Shown here: positions 44,261 through 52,938 of the stretch, one piece after another | Layout of the letters: each line of letters starts with the position of its first letter | Numbering within the stretch: position 1 is the stretch's first letter | Assembly (NCBI GenBank): GCA_934621605.1 | Contig: CAKTUZ010000009.1 | Coordinates: 22,163-86,162, forward strand | Direction of reading: 5' to 3' | Origin: an uncultured bacterium | Lineage (GTDB): Bacteria > Vulcanimicrobiota > Xenobia > Xenobiales > Xenobiaceae | Length of the DNA: 64,000 bases | Translations under genes and position numbers: made by a program | Notes under the pieces: model-generated | Told to the model about the DNA's origin: nothing | Database searches by the model: none | What the model saw: the letters and a program-made list of their open reading frames with translations, nothing else

Positions 44261-45592
44261 ATGAGTATTGGTTTGCTTACCGGCCTAACACCAAGTTATT
44301 CTTCTCCTAGTCTTAAGAATTTTGGTGAGTCCGTCTCAGCCCAAGCGCCTGTCAGCGAAGGTTTATCTCTCACCGAAACTTTTACAAAGTCAGCTGATAA
44401 ACCGGTCAGTTTAATTATTCAAAGTGACGATCAAGAAAAACTGGCCAGCTTAAAAGCTCAGCTTCTCAAAAGTGATCAAAATAATCAAGTAACAGCTGAT
44501 TTACCTATTATTAACGGCTTTTCTATCGATGTATCCGCTCAGGACAGCGAAGCTTTACAAAATCTTACTCAAGCCCAACAGAGCGGCGCTTTTGCAGTTT
44601 CTATCGACCAAAGCTCCGACTTTACCTCCAATGATCTCTTTGAATTGCAAAGTACCTTTTCTCCTCTCAATAAAGAAGCCAACGTTATGCTGGGTGTAGA
44701 GAAGTTGCATGAGCAAGGTATCAAGGGCCAAGGTACTTGTATTTGCGTTATTGACAGCGGCATTGCTATGCATCCTGACATCAAAGATCGCGTCATTGCT
44801 TTTAAGGATTGTGTCAATGGTCGTAAAGAGCCCTATGACGACAACGGACACGGCACTCACGTAGCCGGCATTTGCGCCGGAGATGGTAGCAGCAGCGATG
44901 GCAAAACCGTAGGCGTAGCTCCCGAAGCCAATATCGTAGGTGTAAAAGTACTCGATCAATTTGGCAACGGCACTACCTCTCAAATTATAAAAGGCATTCA
45001 ATGGGCCATTGTCAATAAAAATAAATACGATATTGATGTAATCAATATGTCCTTAGGTCGTCCTATTCCACGCACCCGTTTCCTTGATCCTATGACTATG
45101 GCCGTACAAATGGCCGAAAAATGCGGTATTACCGTAGTTGTATCCGCAGGCAACGACGGCCCCGAGGCTTCTACTATTTGTTCTCCAGGCAATGCTCCCA
45201 ACGCTATTACTGTAGGTGCTTTCGATGATGGCGGCACTCCAGAAACTGACGATGACTGGCCAGCCTACTTCTCCAGTCGCGGCCCGACGCGCTTCGACAA
45301 TTTAGAGAAACCAGACATTTTAGCTCCCGGCGTAGATATTATTTCTTGTTCCAATAAAGATGATGGTTATGTTAAGATGTCCGGTACTTCTATGGCCGCA
45401 CCTTTTACAGCCGGTGTAGCTGCCCTCATGAAAGGCGTCAACCCCAAACTGAAGCCCAAAGATATTAAGAATGTTTTGATGTCCCAGGCTGCACCTTTCC
45501 AGCAAAGCTATCTGAGTCACAATACTGCCGGAGCCGGAGCGATCACTCCCCAGGAGTCTTTGGCTAAAGCGGCCGATTATAAAAGAAAATAG
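44261..45592 (+). CDS. Subtilisin-like serine protease (S8) without evident signal peptide
   Basis: A 443-residue S8 protease. The catalytic triad is visible: Asp in CVIDSGIAMHPD (about residue 163), His in NGHGTHVAGICAG (about 199) and Ser in SGTSMAAPFTAG (about 377), with oxyanion Asn in SAGNDGPEAS. Residues about 45-125 resemble an inhibitor-I9-like propeptide. The start at ATG 44261 with GAAGGAG is well supported, and the N-terminus (MSIGLLTGLTPSYSSPSLKN) is not a signal peptide, so the enzyme may be intracellular or leave by another route. It is followed by a terminator-like hairpin before the Hsp70 gene. Confidence 0.92.
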   Translation: MSIGLLTGLTPSYSSPSLKNFGESVSAQAPVSEGLSLTETFTKSADKPVSLIIQSDDQEKLASLKAQLLKSDQNNQVTADLPIINGFSIDVSAQDSEALQNLTQAQQSGAFAVSIDQSSDFTSNDLFELQSTFSPLNKEANVMLGVEKLHEQGIKGQGTCICVIDSGIAMHPDIKDRVIAFKDCVNGRKEPYDDNGHGTHVAGICAGDGSSSDGKTVGVAPEANIVGVKVLDQFGNGTTSQIIKGIQWAIVNKNKYDIDVINMSLGRPIPRTRFLDPMTMAVQMAEKCGITVVVSAGNDGPEASTICSPGNAPNAITVGAFDDGGTPETDDDWPAYFSSRGPTRFDNLEKPDILAPGVDIISCSNKDDGYVKMSGTSMAAPFTAGVAALMKGVNPKLKPKDIKNVLMSQAAPFQQSYLSHNTAGAGAITPQESLAKAADYKRK

Positions 45593-45613
45593 ATAACTAT
45601 TCTTTTCTAACAG

Positions 45614-45676
45614 AGCCTCTGAAGCGTGCCTTTCTAGCCTAAAAAAGCTTAGGATGGCATTTTCCAAGAGGCTTTT
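45614..45676 (+). terminator. Terminator between the protease and Hsp70-family genes
   Basis: AGCCTCT (45614-45620) pairs with AGAGGCT (45667-45673) followed by TTT, with inner pairs TGCC/GGCA and CCTAA/TTAGG making a long interrupted stem. It lies 21 bp after the protease stop and just 6 bases before the AAAGGAG that serves the next gene, so it could also act as an attenuator or mask that ribosome site. Confidence 0.65.
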
Positions 45677-45694
45677 ACTTTAAAGGAGATTTTT

Positions 45695-48382
45695 TTGAGC
45701 ACAGCTATCAATTCCGATCTTAACGACCGCAGCAAACGTTGGGTAGTAGGCATAGACTTAGGTACTACCAATTCAGCTATGTCACGCCTTCCTCTTTTGG
45801 AAGAAGGAACGTTAGAGAGTGTCTCTATTACCCAGCGTATTTCTGAGAACCAGGTCAGTCGCTTATCTACTCTACCCAGCTTCCTTTACTTGCCGGGCGA
45901 ACATGAAATGCCGTTGCACGCTATGGAACTGCCCTGGAATCAAGAGCTAGATTACGCTGTAGGCGCTTTTGCTCGCACTCAAGGAGCTAAAATTCCCGGC
46001 CGTGTGGTCAGTTCGGCAAAATCTTGGCTGGCTCACCGTCGCGCTGAACCAGGCGAAGCTATTTTACCTTGGGAAGCCGTAAAAGAAGGACGTAAAGTTA
46101 GCCCTATCGAGGCTTCACGCCGCTACTTGGCCCATATGCGCGATTCTTGGGATTATGATCATCCCGAACATCCCCTGGCTTTGCAAGAACTGGTCTTAAC
46201 CGTGCCAGCTTCTTTTGACGAAATAGCCCGCGATCTGACTATGGAAGCAGCAGATCGCGCCGGTTTGGAAAATGTCACACTTTTGGAAGAACCGCAAGCG
46301 GCTTTCTATACCTGGCTATGGCCCAGACGCAAAACTTGGCGCCAAAGCTTACCAGGCGTCAACGAGATTTTAATTTGCGATATTGGCGGCGGTACTTGTG
46401 ACTTTACAGCCATAAAAATTGACGAAGAGGGGCTGCGCCGTATAGCTGTAGGCGATCACTTAATGCTAGGAGGCGACAATTTAGATATTGCTATAGCCAG
46501 ACTGTGCGAAGCCAGATTGGGCGTACAGCTCAATTTGTTGCAATGGGGCGTATTGCAACAGCAATGTCGTCAAGCTAAAGAAAAGCTGCTGGGAGCCAAT
46601 CCTCCCGAATTATGCTCAGTAATAACTCCAGGCGTAGGCTCTAAACTGATTGACAGCGCCTTACAAACAGAAGTAAGCCGCCAAGAGATTCAAGAGCTAA
46701 TTTTAAACGGCTTCTTCCCCGAAGTTCCGTTTGCCGAGCCTATTTCCAACGCTCACAAGATCGGTTTACAACAATGGGGGTTACCCTATGCCAGCGATCC
46801 TGTAATTCCTCACTATTTATCCGCCTTTATGCGCACTCACAACCTAAAACCACAAGCAGTCTTATTTAACGGCGGAGCTTGTCGTCCGCAAGCTATAAAA
46901 CAACGTATTTGCCAAATTTTAAACAATTGGCTGGGCTACGAAGTACGGGTTTTAGAAAATGAAGCTGAAGATTTAGCTGTAGCTCACGGCGCCTGCGCCT
47001 TTGGTTGGCTGAAGCACCACGGCCAAGAACGAATAAAAGGCGGCATTGCCCGTTCTTACTATTTAGGCGTGGGAGACGACAAGGCTCTGTGCGTTATCCG
47101 ACGCAACCAAGATGAAGGTGAGCGCCAAGAAGTTAATGGCACGGAACTTAAGCTCAGAGTAGGCTCGCCGGCAGCCTTTCCTCTTTTTGCTTCAACAGAA
47201 CGTCCTCAAGATACGGTCGGACAGATTGTAAAAGAAGAATTGCTGAAGCCTTTGGGAACTTTGGAAACGGTAGCCGCAGGCAGCAAAGGCGAAAGCGAAG
47301 TAGCCGTCCGTTTGGCTGCACAAGTTACCGAAATCGGCACTATGGCTCTGTGGGCCACTTCTTTAGATGGTTCGCGCAGCTGGTCTTTGCAACTTCCCCT
47401 GCGCGGACGCAGACAAAAAAAAGCAGCTTTGGATATTGCCCCCAAATTTGTTGAGAAAGCCAAAAAGCTTATCACTTATACTTTCAGTACTAAAGCCAAT
47501 AAATTGCGAGATACAGATATAAGACCCAGAGCTCTTTTAGGCTCTTTGGAAGCTTCGCTGGGTAAGCGCACTTCTTGGCCTTCTGGCCTAAACAGAAACC
47601 TGTGGGAGGCTTTTTGGCTCTGTGCCGACAAGCGTCGCTCCTGCGCTGAATACGAAGCAGCTTGGTTTAACGGCGCTGGCTTCCTGTTGCGTCCCGGTCT
47701 GGGCGTACCTTTAGACAAATGGCGCCTTGAGCAAATGCAAAAACTTTTGCCGGAGTGGATGCAATTTTCCCAAGACGAAAATGTACGTCGCGAATTTTGG
47801 GTTTTCTGGCGCCGTTTATCGGCTGGTTTAGAAGCAGCTGCCCAAACCAGCTTATGGGCCAACTTGGCTCCCCGTCTTATCCCTGGACGCAAACATATCA
47901 AAAGCCGCCTTAAACAATTATTGCCTGCTGAAACTGTTGAAGTTATGCGCCTAGCTGTAAGTTTGGAACGCATACCCATGTCGGAAAAAGAGACTTTGGC
48001 CGAGACAATTTTCCAAGACTTCAAAGTGCGTCCGGATACGGTTTGGCAACTTTCCCGCTTAGGGGCTAGACGTCTCATGGGAGCTGGCCCACAACATGTT
48101 ATGGCCGCCGAGCTCGTAGAAACTTGGGTCGAAAAAATCCTAAGTGCCAAATGGTCGGACAGCCGTTCCATAGGCTTGGCCACAGCCGAAATGGCCCGCT
48201 ATACCAATAATCGCGCTTTAGACTTAAATAAAAAGCTGCGTGAACGCTTGGCAGAACGCTTGGAGCGCGAAAAACTTCCCCAAGCCGCCAAACGCGTGCT
48301 CTGCTTATGTGAAGAAGAGGACGAAGCTGCCTCCGTCCTCTTCGGTGAAGATCTGCCTATAGGTTTGCGCTTAGACGTCTAA
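45695..48382 (+). CDS. Large Hsp70-family (DnaK-like) protein
   Basis: An 895-residue protein beginning at TTG 45695 (AAAGGAG upstream). The actin-type ATPase domain is clear: GIDLGTTNSAM (about 19-29), LEEPQAAFYTW (about 197-207), ILICDIGGGTCDFTA (about 226-240) and AVLFNGGACRP (about 388-398). It lacks the normal peptide-binding domain of DnaK; the C-terminal half is alpha-rich with many Trp and Arg and matches the size and layout of Hsp70 homologues with a DUF3731-type region. No GrpE or DnaJ gene is adjacent. Role unknown; chaperone-like regulation is inference. It overlaps the convergent kinase gene by 12 bp at the stops. Confidence 0.82.
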   Translation: MSTAINSDLNDRSKRWVVGIDLGTTNSAMSRLPLLEEGTLESVSITQRISENQVSRLSTLPSFLYLPGEHEMPLHAMELPWNQELDYAVGAFARTQGAKIPGRVVSSAKSWLAHRRAEPGEAILPWEAVKEGRKVSPIEASRRYLAHMRDSWDYDHPEHPLALQELVLTVPASFDEIARDLTMEAADRAGLENVTLLEEPQAAFYTWLWPRRKTWRQSLPGVNEILICDIGGGTCDFTAIKIDEEGLRRIAVGDHLMLGGDNLDIAIARLCEARLGVQLNLLQWGVLQQQCRQAKEKLLGANPPELCSVITPGVGSKLIDSALQTEVSRQEIQELILNGFFPEVPFAEPISNAHKIGLQQWGLPYASDPVIPHYLSAFMRTHNLKPQAVLFNGGACRPQAIKQRICQILNNWLGYEVRVLENEAEDLAVAHGACAFGWLKHHGQERIKGGIARSYYLGVGDDKALCVIRRNQDEGERQEVNGTELKLRVGSPAAFPLFASTERPQDTVGQIVKEELLKPLGTLETVAAGSKGESEVAVRLAAQVTEIGTMALWATSLDGSRSWSLQLPLRGRRQKKAALDIAPKFVEKAKKLITYTFSTKANKLRDTDIRPRALLGSLEASLGKRTSWPSGLNRNLWEAFWLCADKRRSCAEYEAAWFNGAGFLLRPGLGVPLDKWRLEQMQKLLPEWMQFSQDENVRREFWVFWRRLSAGLEAAAQTSLWANLAPRLIPGRKHIKSRLKQLLPAETVEVMRLAVSLERIPMSEKETLAETIFQDFKVRPDTVWQLSRLGARRLMGAGPQHVMAAELVETWVEKILSAKWSDSRSIGLATAEMARYTNNRALDLNKKLRERLAERLEREKLPQAAKRVLCLCEEEDEAASVLFGEDLPIGLRLDV

Positions 48383-50167
48383 TTCCTTAGGCGATACCAA
48401 CGGCAGTACAATAGTCACTTGAGTACCTTTTCCCAATTCGCTTTCGAAGCTCACACTACCACCGTGACGCTTTACGATAGCTTCAGTAATAGGAATTCCC
48501 AAACCGGTACCGCCGCTGATACGATCTCGACCAGTATCAACTCTGTAAAAACGCTTGCCTAAATTGGCCAGATGTTCGGGGGAGATACCGCACCCTTCAT
48601 CACTTACCACAATTATGGCCTCTTTATCGTCCACTTTGACAGTAATTTTTACCTGTTTTTCTTTAGAAGTATGGCGCAAAGCATTATCTACAATATTGCG
48701 CACCGCTCTGGTGAGAGCTGAAAAGTCGCCTAAAATCCAAACATCGCGTCCTGTCTCAATTTTTATGGGATGTTCCATAACTTCGCTTAAAGAAGCGCTC
48801 ACAGCATTTCTGATAACTTCGTTGATGCTGACAGGATCTGCTACCCGACGCTGAAACAACTCTTGACTGCGCGATAAGGTTAGCAGATCGAGCACCAAAT
48901 GCTCCATACGACTGAGTTCTTTATCAATAGTAGAGACAGTATTCTGCACCTTACCTAACACTTTAGCGTCTTCTAACTTAAGCTTAAGCACATGAACAGC
49001 CCCCATTAAACTGGTTAAGGGCGTTTTTAATTCGTGAGATGCGTCGCCTATAAAGCGCTGTTGTTCTAAGAAAGACTCTTGCAAAGCGTCCAACATATGG
49101 TCAAAAGTATTGGCCATAACAAAAATTTCATTGCGCCCCTCTCCCAAATGGACTCGAGCATTCAAGTCACCAGCTTCCAGTTTCTTGGCTACTTTGACAA
49201 CCTTTTGCAAAGGCGTAGTCAGTACTCTGGCTGCACATATACCGGCCAAAGAAACTAGCAAAGCTAAAACAATTGATCCGATGGCAAAAGTCCGATGGGC
49301 CATTTTTATAGCCCTATCGGCAAAATTCCAAGGTACCGCTGCCTCTATATATCCCACTAATTTATCTTTTTCAGTAATTGGACAAAGCATAATTTGGAAA
49401 TTGGGAGCATCTACATAAACTAAATTGAAGGGGCCGAAATGAGGTGGCGGCATCATATTATCAGCTCCGCGTCTATCACCAGAGAGCCAAAATAAAAATT
49501 GATGCAACAAACTATTGCGCTTAGGCAATCTGGAAGGTCCATAGTAAGTAAAACCGGCTTCTTTTATGATAGCGTGAGAATAAGCCATATTGTCAGAAAC
49601 GTTATCTAAACTACGAAACTTATCAGCCTCTGAGCTTTGCAAATGACTCCAGTTTTTAGCCAAAAAAGAGAACATAGCTCGACTGGGAACTCTAGGCAAT
49701 TCTTCTTTACCCTCAAAATGCAGAAAAGGCGACTGCGAAGAAGCTATTCTGCCTCCCTGTAAATTGTATATGCGCACATAGCTGCAATTGCGACCGATAG
49801 TATCGGCTATTTTTTGATAGTCATTATTAAACTGAGAAAGGTGCAGAGTTCTGGGCCTAGGCTTACGGTGCTTAGGCCTCTTTCCTTTGAATTCGGCCTC
49901 TTCTGGCCCTCCGGTCAGTTTTTGCCAAAAGGTCGGTTCAGCCCCCCTGTGACGCAAACGCTCACGTTCAGCATTCAGTATATTTTTTACATCTTCTTTA
50001 TTATCTTCAGCAAAATAATAAAGAATAGTATGCAGCGATCTGGCCCCTTCATTCCAAACTACACTATCTATGGCAAAGCAAATAAACAAACCGGAGCACA
50101 AAATAACCAGCGACAAAATCGTTACAAAAGACAGAGAAATAAGTACCGATAAAGAAAATCTGCGCAT
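48371..50167 (-). CDS. Sensor histidine kinase
   Basis: A 598-residue membrane sensor kinase. Helix 1 (LISLSFVTILSLVILCSGLFI, about 10-30), a periplasmic sensing part of about 250 residues with a basic GKRPKHRKPRPRT stretch, helix 2 (AIGSIVLALLVSLAGICAA, about 292-310), HAMP, the phosphorylated His in DASHELKTPLTSL (about 376-388), N box IVDNALRHTSKE, G1 DEGCGIS and G2 GGTGLGIPI are all visible. The stimulus is unknown. It lies 16 bp downstream of the response regulator on the same strand and forms a two-component system with it. The architecture is that of the EnvZ/BaeS class. Confidence 0.94.
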   Translation of the reverse strand: MRRFSLSVLISLSFVTILSLVILCSGLFICFAIDSVVWNEGARSLHTILYYFAEDNKEDVKNILNAERERLRHRGAEPTFWQKLTGGPEEAEFKGKRPKHRKPRPRTLHLSQFNNDYQKIADTIGRNCSYVRIYNLQGGRIASSQSPFLHFEGKEELPRVPSRAMFSFLAKNWSHLQSSEADKFRSLDNVSDNMAYSHAIIKEAGFTYYGPSRLPKRNSLLHQFLFWLSGDRRGADNMMPPPHFGPFNLVYVDAPNFQIMLCPITEKDKLVGYIEAAVPWNFADRAIKMAHRTFAIGSIVLALLVSLAGICAARVLTTPLQKVVKVAKKLEAGDLNARVHLGEGRNEIFVMANTFDHMLDALQESFLEQQRFIGDASHELKTPLTSLMGAVHVLKLKLEDAKVLGKVQNTVSTIDKELSRMEHLVLDLLTLSRSQELFQRRVADPVSINEVIRNAVSASLSEVMEHPIKIETGRDVWILGDFSALTRAVRNIVDNALRHTSKEKQVKITVKVDDKEAIIVVSDEGCGISPEHLANLGKRFYRVDTGRDRISGGTGLGIPITEAIVKRHGGSVSFESELGKGTQVTIVLPLVSPKELDV

Positions 50168-50183
50168 TGAGTTTAGCTCTGTT

Positions 50184-50858
50184 TTATCCTAAAGCATAAC
50201 CTACGCCGCGTACGGTACGCAACAAGGAGCGATTTTCATCATCAAGCTTATTGCGCAGCGCACAGATATATACTTCCACTACATTGGTTTCTAAATCGTC
50301 GCTCCAGCCCCACAACTGCTGTAAAATTTGTTGGCGCGTAAAAACTTGGCGAGGCTTGCTCATAAACATTTCCAAAAGTTCGAATTCGCGCAAAGTCAAA
50401 TGGAGAGTACGGCCGCCCTTGGTGACAATATGAGAATCTGGATCTAAAATAATATCTTCATATTCTAAGAAATTGATTTTACGTCCCTGACTGCGACGCA
50501 GCAAAGCTCTAACTCGGGCCATCAATTCAGCAAAATGGAACGGCTTGGCTAAATAGTCGTCCCCACCGTTGTCTAAGCCCTTGACCATATCCTCAAGCTG
50601 GTCTTTAGCACTCAAAAACAAAATAGGCACATCGGCAATATTACGTATACCTTTGCAAACTTCCAAACCAGAAATATCTGGTAACATAATATCTAAAATA
50701 ACTAAATCAGGATGGTTGTCTTTGTATTTTTTCAGAGCCTCACTGCCGGTAGCAGCCGTAATAGTACGATAAGACTCATGTTCCAAAGTGTAAGTTACCG
50801 ACTCGCGGATAGACTCTTCATCATCGACAACTAATACCAAAGGTTGCTGCGTAGCCAT
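50184..50858 (-). CDS. OmpR/PhoB-family response regulator
   Basis: A 224-residue DNA-binding response regulator. The receiver has the acidic pair VVDDEE (about 10-15), the phosphoacceptor Asp in LVILDIMLPDISG (about 53-65) and Lys in DYLAKPFHFAEL (about 100-111). The C-terminal winged helix (about 128-224) ends with the family's LLRTVRGVGYALG. AGGAGG precedes the ATG. It is transcribed first, followed by the sensor kinase. Target genes cannot be inferred from the window. Confidence 0.96.
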   Translation of the reverse strand: MATQQPLVLVVDDEESIRESVTYTLEHESYRTITAATGSEALKKYKDNHPDLVILDIMLPDISGLEVCKGIRNIADVPILFLSAKDQLEDMVKGLDNGGDDYLAKPFHFAELMARVRALLRRSQGRKINFLEYEDIILDPDSHIVTKGGRTLHLTLREFELLEMFMSKPRQVFTRQQILQQLWGWSDDLETNVVEVYICALRNKLDDENRSLLRTVRGVGYALG

Positions 50859-50970
50859 AATACTTCCTCCTAAAAAGAAAATATCTCAATATCTGTTCCT
50901 GTATTATAAAGAAATTTTCTTTATTTTTCTCCCCAATACGACACCTAAGCTTAAAGATAAGCTAAAAAAA

Positions 50971-51003
50971 AGAGCAATTTTGCCTAAAACAAAATTGCTC
51001 TTC
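50971..51003. terminator. Terminator after thiI
   Basis: AAGAGCAATTTTG (50971-50983) and CAAAATTGCTCTT (50991-51003) are perfectly complementary over a seven-base loop. On the minus strand the stem is followed by a run of eight T residues, so it ends the leftward thiI transcript 25 bp after its stop. Confidence 0.9.
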
Positions 51004-51027
51004 TACTTTACTTTGTTAATTAGCCAA

Positions 51028-52281
51028 CTATTCGTTACCTAAATCGAGAGGACAACCCCATTCGCCATCTTTGTAGACCGGAGCTTGCAATTGAGTATGC
51101 TCGACTTCTTTACCATTCCAACGCAACTCCAAAATTTCAGCCTTTTCAACAGCTTCAGCTTCTAATTCGGCCAATTCCATATGGTTTTCTAATTCCAATA
51201 CTTCGCGCAATCTAGCTTTAGTACAAGGATGCTTACTGAGCATTAAAGAGCAACAATCTTCATAAGGACGGGCGGAAAGCTCATAAGTACCGATATTGCG
51301 AGCTATTTTTAAAATGTCTTCCTTATCAGTACCGACTAAAGGACGCAACATAGGCATTTTGGCCGCTTCATCAATTACACGCATATTGGTAAGAGTCTGG
51401 GAAGCAACCTGACCCAAACTTTCACCGGTTAGCAAAGCCTGAGCTCCCTCACGCTCAGCTACCAAAGAAGCTATACGTACCATAGAACGGCGATATAAGA
51501 TCATACGCAGATCGGATGGAGTCATACTGAGCAATTCTTCTTGCACCGGAGCGAAACTTACCAAATAGAGCTTAGTGCGATATTGGAAGCGGGTTAATAT
51601 ATCGGCCAACAGAGTACAATTTTCCAAACTAGCTTTATTGGTAAAAGGATAAGAATGGAAGTGACACATAATTATGTCAGCTCCGCGCTTCATCATATTC
51701 CAACAAGCTACCGGAGAATCGAAACCAGAACTAAGCAAGCCTACAATCTTACCGGCAGTGCCTACAGGCAAACCGCCTGGCCCTTTAAGGCGCTCTCCGG
51801 AAACCAAAACTAAATTATTGACAATCTCTAAGCGAATCGTAATATCCGGGTTAGTAAGATCGACCTTCATTTCGCGACCCATATCTTTAGCTCTATCGCC
51901 GATATAACCGCCTACCGTTCTCTCCACTTCGCCCGAACGCATGGGAAAACTCTTATCAGGACGGCGACAACGCACAGCAAAAGTTTTGCCTTCGGCTTCG
52001 CAAAAACATTTCCAAGCCGCCTTCTTCATGGCCTCAAGATCTTGAGGTACTTCATAAACCAAAGCATAATTGGCTACCCCAAAAACTCCGCCCATACGGC
52101 GACGTACTTCTTCTAAATCCTCTGAATCCAACTCAAAAGTGATACGACCGTACAAAGTACGCACGGAAATTTTACCCATGTCGCGGAAAGTTTTGCGTAA
52201 ATTGCTAACTAAGCGCTTTACAAAAAGATTGCGATTATTGCCCTTAAGAGCAATTTCATGATAATGAACGACTATTTGCAT
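51028..52281 (-). CDS. thiI: tRNA 4-thiouridine sulfurtransferase ThiI
   Basis: ThiI adenylates U8 of tRNA for 4-thiouridine formation and can act in thiamine synthesis. The 417-residue protein has an N-terminal ferredoxin-like and THUMP domain (about 1-165) and a PP-loop ATPase domain. The P-loop reads LLSSGFDSPVACW (about 187-199), a small variation on the usual SGGxDS. A Cys pair region DCCSLMLSKHPCTK is near residue 346. There is no C-terminal rhodanese domain, as in Firmicutes-type ThiI, which takes sulfur from a partner desulfurase; sufS in this window or another NifS-like enzyme could serve. The upstream ribosome site is weak. Confidence 0.94.
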   Translation of the reverse strand: MQIVVHYHEIALKGNNRNLFVKRLVSNLRKTFRDMGKISVRTLYGRITFELDSEDLEEVRRRMGGVFGVANYALVYEVPQDLEAMKKAAWKCFCEAEGKTFAVRCRRPDKSFPMRSGEVERTVGGYIGDRAKDMGREMKVDLTNPDITIRLEIVNNLVLVSGERLKGPGGLPVGTAGKIVGLLSSGFDSPVACWNMMKRGADIIMCHFHSYPFTNKASLENCTLLADILTRFQYRTKLYLVSFAPVQEELLSMTPSDLRMILYRRSMVRIASLVAEREGAQALLTGESLGQVASQTLTNMRVIDEAAKMPMLRPLVGTDKEDILKIARNIGTYELSARPYEDCCSLMLSKHPCTKARLREVLELENHMELAELEAEAVEKAEILELRWNGKEVEHTQLQAPVYKDGEWGCPLDLGNE

Positions 52282-52389
52282 TATATATATTTTCCCAGCT
52301 GCAGATTTTTACTAAAAAAATGGCCTCTATCCCAAAGTTATTTTTGCTGTGGCCACCGTTGGCGGAGGTAGGTTCACGCTTATCTTGCT

Positions 52390-52938
52390 TCAACCTGCTG
52401 CGCTAACTTTAAATCCATGTTCCAGCAATAAATCACAAGCGACACCACGTCCGCTATGGCGCTGTAAATCGGCGCCGCCCACGCTGCCGCAGCCGCAAGA
52501 GGGGCTATGCTGCTTCAAGATGATAAGTTCCGGCCGCAAATGCTCGGCCAAAGCCAACACCGCTTCAGCTCCAGAGCGGAATTGAGCGGTGACATCTTGG
52601 CCGCTGCGATTGAGAACTTGGGCACGATAACCGCAAATATCATCTTCAGCACTCCCAACCAAACCAGCCGGAACTCTAGGCACAGGCAACCCGCCCTGCA
52701 TTTCTGGGCAAATTGGCATAACCTCGTCCGGGCCAAAGCGTTTCAACAACTCGATATCAGCTTTGGCTTGACCGTCATACCGACAAGGCCAACCCATTAG
52801 ACAAGCAGAGATCATGATCTTGGGCGGTTTGCTCAAGCTGAGCAAGCGTCTTTGCTCAGCTTCAAGTTTGGTAAGCAGCACTTCTTTCTGCGGCTGCGGA
52901 CACTCGGCAGAGGCCATTTTTTTACCTTTCTGCAGCAT
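52390..52938 (-). CDS. DUF523-family protein
   Basis: A protein of up to 182 residues matching DUF523: KIMISACLMGWPCRYDGQ (about 40-57), PICPEMQGGLPVPRVPAG (about 75-92) and LKQHSPSCGCG (about 141-151), with the conserved cysteines. The family's function is not established; the Cys pattern suggests metal or sulfur chemistry. The first ATG (52938) overlaps the upstream stop as TAATG; a second ATG at 52917 (MASAEC) has AAGG at good distance and gives 175 residues. It lies between thiI and the exported protein gene in a leftward operon. Confidence 0.85.
   Translation of the reverse strand: MLQKGKKMASAECPQPQKEVLLTKLEAEQRRLLSLSKPPKIMISACLMGWPCRYDGQAKADIELLKRFGPDEVMPICPEMQGGLPVPRVPAGLVGSAEDDICGYRAQVLNRSGQDVTAQFRSGAEAVLALAEHLRPELIILKQHSPSCGCGSVGGADLQRHSGRGVACDLLLEHGFKVSAAG

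Noticed and set aside
47476..48183. Minus-strand frame of 235 residues
   Set aside because: It lies entirely within the well-supported Hsp70-family gene and shows no recognisable protein features.
48371..48382. Overlap of convergent Hsp70 and kinase stops as a regulatory device
   Set aside because: A 12-bp convergent overlap is common in compact genomes and no further signal was seen.
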